Position numbers and translations under genes: made by a program. The notes under the pieces were generated by a model that worked only from the letters and a program-made list of their open reading frames with translations, was not told the DNA's origin and did not search any database. Shown piece by piece: positions 56,105 to 64,000 of a stretch of DNA of 64,000 bases. Numbering within the stretch: the stretch's first letter is position 1; every line of letters begins with the position of its first letter. The stretch is from Valencia hispanica (taxonomy: Eukaryota > Chordata > Actinopteri > Cyprinodontiformes > Valenciidae), in NCBI GenBank assembly GCA_963556495.2, contig OY747703.1, forward strand, positions 25,403,796 to 25,467,795. Reading direction: 5' to 3'.

Positions 56105-58366
56105 ATCAAACTTCAAATCAAACTTTATTTATGAAGCGCTTTTCATACAAGAAGTTGCATCACAAAGTGCTTTACAGATTAAAATGACCCCACATAAAAC
56201 CACCTTCCCTTCCCTCCCCCACAGATTTAATAGCATGGTCACAGTTATACCCCCCTCCCCCCAACCCATCTCCCATGCACACACACAGTTAAAAGAAAAG
56301 GTAAAAAAGGACATTGGGCCGAGTGCAGATGAACCATGCAAGGAAACGCCATCAGAGGAGCCATATGCCCCGGCAGCAGTAGATTAACAGCAGCAGCCGA
56401 GGCACCGACACAGGGCACCCAGTGGAGGCAAGGCCAAGACCCCCACCTCCACCCAAGCTCCACCTAGAGAGCAACCAGGCAGCTACAGCCGACCACCGCT
56501 CCCGGGGCAGAGGGCTCCCACAGAGGAAACACTGGAACGGGGATTAAGATAAATTAAAGTATAAAAAGAAACGGTAAATTAATGTGCTAAGATTGAAAAG
56601 TAAAACTGATAAAAATATAATCATATAAAACATCCAAAGCAATTAAACAAACAGTGATAAATAATAATCAGTTAAAAGCTAGGCTAAAAAGGTGAGTCTT
56701 GAGCCTGCTCTTAAAAACATGAATATTCTCTGCAGCCCTGAGGTTCTCTGGCAGCCTGTTCCAGAGGTGAGGGCCATAAAACTGGAAAGACGCCTCGCCA
56801 TGCTTGTGTGTCCTGACTTTTGGGGTGACAAGGAGACGGCTGCCAGAGGAGCGCAGAGACCGCGAAGGTTTATATGGTAAAAGCAGTTCAGAGAGATAAG
56901 AAGGCCCAAGACCATTAAGACACTTAAAAACCATTAAAAGAACCTTAAAGTCGATCCTGAAATGTACGGGGAGCCAATGCAATGATTTTAAGACCGGTGT
57001 AATGTGCTCCCGCCTCCTGGTCTTCGTCAGGACACGTGCTGCTGAATTTTGTAGTAGTTGTAAACCTGATATACTCTTTTTGGGAAGACCAGAAAGCAGG
57101 GCATTACAGTAATCAATTCTACTGGAGATAAAAGCATGCATCAGTGTCTCCGTATTGGCACCGATGACTAAAACTTCAGTTTTGTCCTGGTTGAGCTGGA
57201 GAAAGTTTTCTGCCATCCAGGATTTAATGTCTAAAATGCAGTTAAAAAGTGCATCCATTGGCCGCGTGTCACCGGGAGACATGGAGATGTATAACTGTGT
57301 ATCATCAGCATAACTGTGGAAGTTAACTCCATGTCTCCTGATGACGCTGCCAAGAGGGAGCATATAAAGGTTAAAAAGCACTGGGCCTAAAATTGAACCC
57401 TGGGGCACACCACATGTAATCCTATGGACCCTAGAGGAGCAGGTATCTAAACTTACCATAAAAGTCCTGTCCTTGAGATAGGATGTGAACCATTTGTGAA
57501 CAGCACCAGAGAGGCCGATCTGTTTTAAACGGGTTAAAAGAATAGTGTGGTCTACTGTATCGAAGGCAGCGCTTAGATCCAGTAGAACCAACACTGTAGC
57601 TCTGTTAAAAAGTTTATCAATGGTGGAAAAAAGGATTTTAGGATTATTTTTATTGTCTGATATGATTTTTGCAAAGTAAGCATTTCTTGAATTTCTTACA
57701 GCATTATTATAGGATTTGTGAAGTTCTGTGTATAATTGATGGTTTATCGTGGTTTTATTTTTTCTCCATTTTCTCTCTGCCGCCCTGCAGTCCCTCTTTA
57801 GTTTTTTAAGATTGTTATTTCTCCATGGCACTGCAAGTTTTGAATGTGAGCGTTTCACTCTAAGTGAAAACTTCTAGAAAACCTGCAGCCACTTCAGGGG
57901 TTAGATGGCGCTTCCTGACAGTTCTCACAGAGGTCTCCTGCTGGATAAAACTGGTGATGTTAAAAAACACGCAGTAATGATCAGAGACAGCCAAGTCAAC
58001 AACAGAGGACACACGGGTGGACAGGCCATGCGTGATGACCAAGTCCAGGGAAACAATGTATATTATGATCTAAAATTAGGTCATTTATTATAAAAGTTTT
58101 ATTCAGCAGAGAGCGGACATTTAAAAGTGCCATATTAATAGTGGTAGGAGATGGAGTGACTGTATGATCTACTGGGTGTAGGACTTTTGGTAACTGTTTG
58201 AGATTATTAGAGTTGCGTTTGCTACGTTTTTTATTATTTGTCCGCTCTCTGCTGATAATAACGGGTATAGATGATTTAGGGCAAGGTCCAAGTCCGATAT
58301 GTGAATTACTGTTAAAATCAGAACTGAGTTCATAGGAGCAGGGACCAGCTGCACATCAGGATGTGG
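56105..58366 (-). mobile_element. L2-type LINE, copy 2, inserted in Tc1 copy B
   Basis: It sits between CCAA and AAGAGG of the Tc1 sequence, with at most a 3-bp duplication (CAA). The 3' UTR and tail are nearly identical to copy 1. On the minus strand it retains part of the APE endonuclease (LAVSDHYCVFFNIT in 58,042-57,860, carrying the catalytic His), a linker, then a join into RT motif A. It has two internal deletions relative to a normal L2: one removing the first part of the RT, one removing 63 codons after EVLVIG. Confidence 0.9.
56668..57858 (-). pseudogene. L2 ORF2 fragment with an unusually long open frame, copy 2
   Basis: An open frame of 396 codons covers a linker (KRDCRAAERKWRKNKT, FAKIISDNKNNPKILFSTID) joined at about 57,594 to VLLDLSAAFDTVDHTILL, then motif B, FHSYADDTQLYISM and the C-terminus. 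The palm before motif A is missing, and 189 bp (63 codons, in frame) are missing at VLVIG/ANTETL compared with copy 1. Despite the deletions the frame is open, because both joins keep phase. It cannot encode an active RT. Confidence 0.9.
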
Positions 58367-59361
58367 CAAGAGGTTTACTTCCAAGATTGCCCTGCATTTG
58401 GCTCCATCCATCTTCCTATCAACTCTGACCAGCTTCCCTGTCCCTGCTGAAGAGAAGCACCCCCAGAGCATAATGCTGCCACCACCATATTTGACAGTGG
58501 GGATGGTGTGTTCAGAGTGATGTGCAGTGTTAGTTTTCCGCCACACATAGCGTTTTGCATTTTGGCCAAAAAGTTCCATTTTGGTCTCATCTGACCAGAG
58601 CACCTTCTTCCACATGTTTGCTGTGTCCCCCACATGGCTTGTGGCAAACTGCAAACGGGACTTCTTATGGTTTTCTTTTAACAATGGCTTTCTTCTTGCC
58701 ATCTTCCATAAAGACCAACTTTGTGCAGTGCACCACTAATAGTTGTCCTATGGACAGATTCCCCCACCTGAGCTGTAGATCTCTGCAGCTCGTCCAGAGT
58801 CACCATGGGCCTCTTGGCTGCATTTCTGATCAGCGCTCTCCTTGTTCGGCCTGTGAGTTTAGGTGGACGGCCTTGTCTTGGTAGGTTTACAGTTGTGCCA
58901 TACTCCTTCCATTTCTGAATGATCGCTTGAACAGTGCTCCGTGGGATGTTCAAGGCGTGGGAAATCTTTTTGTAGCCTAAGCCTGCTTTAAATTTCTCAA
59001 TAACTTTATCCCTGACCTGTCTGGTGTGTTCTTTGGACTTCATGGTGTTGTTGCTCCCAACATTCTCTTAGACAACCTCTGAGGTCGTCACAGGGCAGCT
59101 GTATTTGTACTGACATTAGATTACACACAGGTGCACTCTATTTAGTCATTAGATTTTAATTACGCACACCCCACTTTTCAGTTATTCATTTGTAAAAAAT
59201 GTTTGGAATCATGTATAATTTTTGTTCCACTTCTCACATGTACACCACTTTGTTTTGGTCTTTCACTTGGAATTCCAATAAAATTGATTCATGTTTGTGG
59301 CTGTAATGTGACAAAATGTGGAAAAGTTCAAGGGGGCCGAATACTTTTGCAAGCCACTGTA

Positions 59362-59884
59362 GCAGTCCAATATCAGTGACTGCTATAATGTGACTGAACA
59401 AAGAATATTCAGAAGTTTTCTTATATGGCACGAATGCCTATAAATCACAAAATAAATAAACAGATGAAATGCTTTTGCAGCGATTGCAACAAATCAATTT
59501 AAAATATTTAAAATCTATCCAACGTTTAAAGGACTAAGAAAATATAAATCAAGCTGTGACCAGTACTTAAAACATCAAGCTCACAACATTTCATGAGACC
59601 GCATTGGCCACCATGAAAGGACATGAAAGCAGTGGGAAGAATGCCTGTGGCCACTTAAATAAGTCAGCCACTAAAACGCCACATCTTCTGTAACTTGGCA
59701 TTTGCATTTAGTGCTGTTGCGTATTATTCAGTGTTAAAAGCTCTGTCTTAGTCATTCTGGGGTCAAAGTGTACACTAGAAACTGTAAGGGACATTGACTT
59801 CTTCTATGCTGCTAATCTTGCCCTTTAATCTTAAGGTCAAATAAATGCCAAAAGGATGTGGCCAGGACTCATTAACTCTTTGAC
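59362..59884. other. No gene seen
   Basis: Unique AT-rich sequence. Confidence 0.5.
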
Positions 59885-61490
59885 ACTGCTTTAACTTTTC
59901 TCCCATTTTATAACACTACAACAACTTCAATGTATTTTATCGGGATTTTGTGTGACAGACTAACAAAGTAAAGTGTAACTGTGAAGCGGAAGGAAAAATG
60001 ATTCATGTCTTTCAAAATTTTCAACAAAGGAAAATCTAAAAAGTGTGTAATGCATTTGTATTCGTCCCACTTAGTCTAACACTCTCAAATAAAACCCAAG
60101 CCAACCAGCTGCCTTCAGAAGTCACCTAACTGGTCAGCCTGGATGTATCCTCAATGTAAATCTAGTTGTTCTGTGAAGACCTTAGAGGTTTGTTGGAGAT
60201 CATTAGTGAATAAATAGCATCATGAATACTGAGGAACAGAGCAGACAGGTCAGAGAAAAACTTATGGGGAACTTTGAAGCAGTGCTAGGTTATAAAACAA
60301 CATACCAGGCTTTGAATATTACACAGGGAGCTCTGCAATACATCATTCATGTGGGCAGTTTTTCTGACATTCATGTCCTGTGATTTTCAGGTTTTATTTT
60401 CTACGTGACTTTGTCTGTGGAAAACGCCTTCTCGGTAAATAAATCGTTTTTTTCATTCATTTAGTGTTTTGGAAACAGAAAAAGAAAGAAACACAATTGC
60501 AAACCTACTAAATCATGGCCGACAACTTAAAGTGACAGGAGGTCCAAGTTAACTGAAGGAGTTGCAGAGTTGCATCTAGCTCAGGTGGGGGAATCCATGA
60601 AGAACACCTCATTAATAGTGCTCTTCACTTAAATGGCTTTTATGGGAGGGTTTTAAGAAGAAAGCAATGCCATAATAAGTCTTATTTGCAGCTTACCACA
60701 TGCTGTATAAGAGACACATTGGAAGAAGGTGCTCTGGTCAGATCAGACTAAAATGTAACTTTTTGATGTACATGGAAAATCTTTGAGTGGCAGCACACTT
60801 CACATCCCTTTATGAACATGGTTCCCACAGCGGTAGATGGCCTGCATTTGTATAGGTCTTTTTTTTTTTAAGTCAGAGGACTCCAAAGCACTTTACACTG
60901 CATTTATTAATTCACCCATTCATGCACACAGCATTATTTTGTAGGAATACTTTTTTTAGCAGTAAAGCTGGTAAGAAATTATTAAAAGATGGATAGAAAA
61001 TCTGTTTCAGGCAACGTAAGACTTGAGCCTTAGTTCAGGCTTTACCTTCAAGCAGGACAACAACCCTAAACATACATTCAGGGCAACAAAGTGTTAGAAT
61101 GGCCCAGTCAAAGTCCAGACCCACATCCGATTGATAATTTATAGCAAATTGATGTTTACAGGTGCGAAAACCCACAGCTATTTTGCAAAAAAAGAAAAGA
61201 AAAAAAAGAATGGGCAAATAGTTCTGTGTCTATATAGACAAAACGTGTAGAGACTTATGGCGAAAGACTTGCAGCTGTAATTGCATTAAAAGGTAGTTCT
61301 ACATTGACTCAATCGGGGGTGAGCACAAATCCACACGAAACGTTTTGTTAGTTTTTAATTTGCAAAGAATTTGTACCAACGTCCTTCTCCTTCACAATTA
61401 TGCTGGTCTATCAATAAAATCCCTATAAAATACATTCACGTGTCTGCCTGTAATAGTAAAAATATGCTTCTTGTAAACACTGTATGCTGT
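59885..61490 (+). mobile_element. Tc1-like relic, same family as 9,640-10,190
   Basis: The inner terminal repeat 'gggattttgtgtgacagact' and 'gaagcggaaggaaaaatgat' is at the left; 'caatcgggggtgagcacaaatcc' and 'caataaaatccctataaaat' are at the right. The transposase start MNTEEQSRQVREKLMGNF lies near 60,222. A middle part (SDQTK-like, near 60,740) and WPSQSPDPHPID near 61,100 (third acidic motif region) are in different frames. Very decayed; a SINE tail sits inside. Confidence 0.7.
60832..60950 (-). mobile_element. tRNA-derived SINE tail, copy 3
   Basis: 'tagatggcctgcatttgtat', then 'ctccaaagcactttacactg' and 'cacccattcatgcacacagc', is the reverse complement of the tail of the SINE family at 6,242 and 31,158. 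It lies inside the Tc1-like relic and so is younger than it. Confidence 0.65.
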
Positions 61491-64000
61491 GTAACTTCTT
61501 TTGCATGTTTCCTTAGTTTAAAAAAAATCAGGGAAACTAAAAATCAAAATAGGAAAGGCTAAATTGTCCTTAAATGTAAAAATTATCTCCTGCTGTGCTG
61601 GGCATTAAATAAAATAAGCAAAGATCCTTTTAAAGACATAATCAGCTGGCACGATTCTGACAAGCTTTTACAAGAAGGGCAGCTGAACAAAGTGCATTTG
61701 AATTGAAATCAGGTCATTCCTGGAGGCCATTGGTAATGAACTTGGCAGGGAAAAGGGGAGAGGAGAGGAGGAGGAGGGCAGATAGTTTCAGCTGACCTTA
61801 GCTGTTAAGCTACGGAAAAAGAACATGTGCTAAAACTTGGCTACGCTAACCCTTTTCTTAGCGACAGACTGCAAAGTGCTGTAGGTAATGACTATAAGTG
61901 ATGATCCTTGCTGAAGGTGGGGAGTGAGCGAAGCCTTGAGAGCAGCGCTGAAAGGAGGGCTGTCAGTGTGACATTTTCTGGGCTTCTGAATTACAGAGAG
62001 AGCAGGTGGACTGGCAAATGTCACCTGTTAAACATACGGAAATTCACACATTTATGTCCATTTGCGCCACGCTTTAAACTGATTTGCAATTCAAATAATT
62101 TAAAGTTTGAATTATTGAGTGTGTAATGGAAAGGAGAAAATGACCTAGAAGGTTGAAATGAGCTCATAAACAATCAAAAGAGGGATATATATGTTTGCAA
62201 ATATGTGACCACATTATGTTTGGCTTAAGATTGATTGTGAATTTGACCGTTATCTCTTATCTCAATCCCTTGTGCATACATAACAGCCTTACATGCTCCT
62301 CTCCTCCTGTTTCCTCTGCCTGTCCGGGGGCCTAATTTAGCCTTAGTAGGCTCTCCCGGTGCCTAAGAGAATTCTCCTTTATGCAAGCCAGGTAAAATAA
62401 GACCGCTGCATGGAAGAGGCCCCTCTCCATCATGGTAGATGGGGGGAGTCATGGGTGACAGGCCCTGATCAGGTGTGCATGCGTAATGGCCGTCCCAAAA
62501 TAATCACTACTTTGAATAATTTCTCCAGCTCTGTCTCTCGCCCATGATTCTTGCTGCTTCGACTTGTTTTGTGGCGGGCATCCCATAAATCCTTGCGGTA
62601 AATGTAAATCAGTGGGCCGGGTGCATCTGACAGATGGGGGCTGCGAGGAGTCCTGGGAGATCTCTCCTCTCACCTTTCCCTTCAGCTGGAATGGATGAAT
62701 CACTAGCTAGGATAGCTAAAAAGCATTTGTGTGCGTCCCTCACTGACGGCAAAGAAAGAGTGAGAGGGTGGGTGTGTGAGGGGTGCTCAGGTATGAGCAA
62801 GAATACAGTGAAAGTGTGGTCATTTTGATTAAGAGTGATGCAAGTAGGTGCATGTCACGGGGATGGGGATAGGAATCAGAAAATGGAACTCTCTCTACCT
62901 TTGTTGTTGTTGTGATGATGATTGGGAGAACGGGGCTGTGCAGGTGGGAAGAGATGCTCGAGCTGTCAGCTCCTTGGAGGATCGGAGATCTGAGAGGTGG
63001 AGGGGAGGGATGAGGAGAAGGCGGGGAGGGGCCCTTTTCTTGGTCCCCTTGGCTGTCTTTGGAGCAGAACCCATCTCTCATTAGGGAAGAGTGCTGAGAA
63101 GACACTTGAAAGTGACATTCAGCCACCCCCCCAGCTCCCACCCCCGTTTTAGAGATGCTATGCATGACGGCCACTGCCACTCAGGCAGCAGGGTCACCTC
63201 TCTTCCTCTCTCCGTCGCTTTCCCTCCCTCGTTTTTTAGCCGGAGGGAGAATATCAATGCCTTGGTGCTTTTGGCAAGATATGCATTCAACACTTACACC
63301 TTTCATTAAAATCCATCAATTATAAACTCCTTAAAGGGAGGAAGACAGCGACCATTGTAATCATGCAAGAAAAGAGGAGAAAAGAAAGAAAATATTATTT
63401 TTCAGGATTGAAGAGTAGGATTGTGTCAAATAACATGCAAAGAGGATAAACAATGTGCGTTTTTGATGTGGAGTGAGAAAGAGAGGAGCAGAATCAAAGG
63501 CTGCAGCACGCTGTGGGGTCAGGGGCTGGAGAGCTGGATCAGCTCTGCTGTGGCAGAGTGTCGATTTTCGCCCCCAGCTCTAACCCCGGGCCTTGACTCC
63601 TCCGTTCATACCCATCTCTTTAATCTTGGAAAACTCCATCTAACGAGCTACATAGTTCATTGAGTCAAAGAACAATTGCCGTCTCTATACTCCATTGTCC
63701 CTCCATGACCATTAGGAGTTGTTCATTATGGTGATGATCAATGCTTTGTCCCATTATCTCCATGTGTTTTCATTTTTTTCCTTTGCTGTCCTGTAATTAC
63801 TTGACAGAACATGATTAGGGTCTTAAAAAAAAGGGCGTTTCCTGTTGACTTCTCAGGCCAGTCGATGTCTATCCAGTGGTCACGTTTGCCCTGTAATCGC
63901 CACCGGCTGCTTGAACTCTGCTTTCAGCCCAATGAGGTTCCGGTACCCTGCCAACGCAGCCCATAAATAAATTACGAAAATGGCCCTGAGTGCTGTCACA
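61491..64000. other. No gene; several candidate conserved noncoding blocks
   Basis: Repeat-poor sequence of balanced composition. Blocks at about 62,290-62,420 ('gtccgggggcctaatttagcc', 'ctttatgcaagccaggtaaa') and 63,640-63,990 ('caaagaacaattgccgtctc', an ACAATTG/SOX-like core) look selected rather than decaying. This is an impression only. No exon could be supported. Confidence 0.35.

Larger units (their letters stand above)
55823..59043 (-). pseudogene. Tc1-like transposase, copy B (frameshift, deletion, L2 insertion)
   Basis: The start is ATG 59,043 (MKSKEHTRQVRDKVIEK), so this copy fixes the start for the family. The N-terminal HTH is intact to about 58,700, where one base is lost relative to copy A. 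The core in 58,702-58,370 includes [14 protein letters not shown] (first Asp) and [14 protein letters not shown]. After the L2, the rest (56,101-55,823) has FTFQQDN (second Asp), then a deletion of the GPKHKA region, then [11 protein letters not shown] (Glu; Pro changed to Thr). It ends GGSPKY-stop. Confidence 0.9.
55606..59359 (-). mobile_element. Tc1-like DNA transposon, copy B, split by an L2 insertion
   Basis: Terminal repeats CAGTGGCTTGCAAAAG... (55,606) and ...CTTTTGCAAGCCACTG (59,359) are flanked by TA on both sides. Same family as copy A, but with better outer ends. The L2 at 56,105-58,366 divides the transposase. Without it the transposon would be about 1.49 kb. A section next to the right repeat, present in copy A near 27,285-27,335, is partly missing here (near 59,152). 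Confidence 0.93.

Noticed and set aside
56668..57858. 396-codon frame as a functional gene
   Set aside because: It is an L2 LINE fragment with internal deletions that happen to keep frame; essential RT parts are missing.

Overview
The window looks like noncoding DNA from a ray-finned (teleost) fish. Nearly every readable coding stretch belongs to transposable elements of types common in teleosts: Tc1-like DNA transposons with long inverted repeats, a PIF/Harbinger element with paired nuclease and Myb-like genes, L2-type and I-type LINEs, a Ty3/gypsy element with a PNMA-like gag, tRNA-derived SINEs, and long (TA)n, (GATA)n and (CTTT)n/(CTGT)n arrays. I found no convincing host protein-coding exon, tRNA or rRNA gene. 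The species cannot be named from sequence alone.

Layout. 1-9.6 kb is mostly unique DNA with a decayed THAP-like fragment, a LINE RT tail, a SINE, microsatellites and an L2 tail. 9.6-25.0 kb is a nested transposon cluster. The gag/endonuclease half of an I-type LINE lies on the minus strand (10.47-11.8 kb), and the RT/RNase H half of what may be the same element lies on the plus strand (21.24-25.0 kb). Between them sits a degenerate Ty3/gypsy element on the minus strand (13.0-20.5 kb) whose LTRs are truncated at opposite ends. The plus-strand LINE half carries a SINE with a clean 7-bp target-site duplication and a probable solo LTR. 25.9-38.8 kb holds a Tc1-like copy (A), a possible hAT relic, an inverted repeat flanking another Tc1-like relic, and several LINE/SINE tails.

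39,626-44,092 is the best-preserved autonomous-type element. It is a PIF/Harbinger transposon with matching 16-bp terminal repeats, a 3-bp CAG duplication, a Myb/SANT-like gene on the plus strand and a three-exon HARBI1-type nuclease gene converging on it from the minus strand. A 5'-truncated L2 LINE sits inside the second intron of the nuclease gene. 44-53 kb is mostly unique sequence with Tc1 scraps. 53.35-54.88 kb is a full-length dead Tc1-like element. 55.6-59.36 kb is a second copy (B) of the Tc1 family seen at 25.9 kb, split by another L2 copy. 59.9-61.5 kb is one more Tc1-like relic with a SINE tail in it. 61.5-64 kb is unique sequence that may include conserved noncoding elements.

The genes do not form a host pathway; they are selfish elements at different stages of decay. 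The nesting gives relative ages: Tc1 copy B is older than its L2 insert, the Harbinger is older than its L2 insert, and the I-LINE is older than its SINE and solo LTR. I see no previously undescribed biological system. The most informative structures are the split, oppositely oriented I-LINE, the Harbinger with an intronic L2, a breakpoint shared by the two L2 copies, and the inverted repeats around the 31.5-kb Tc1 relic.
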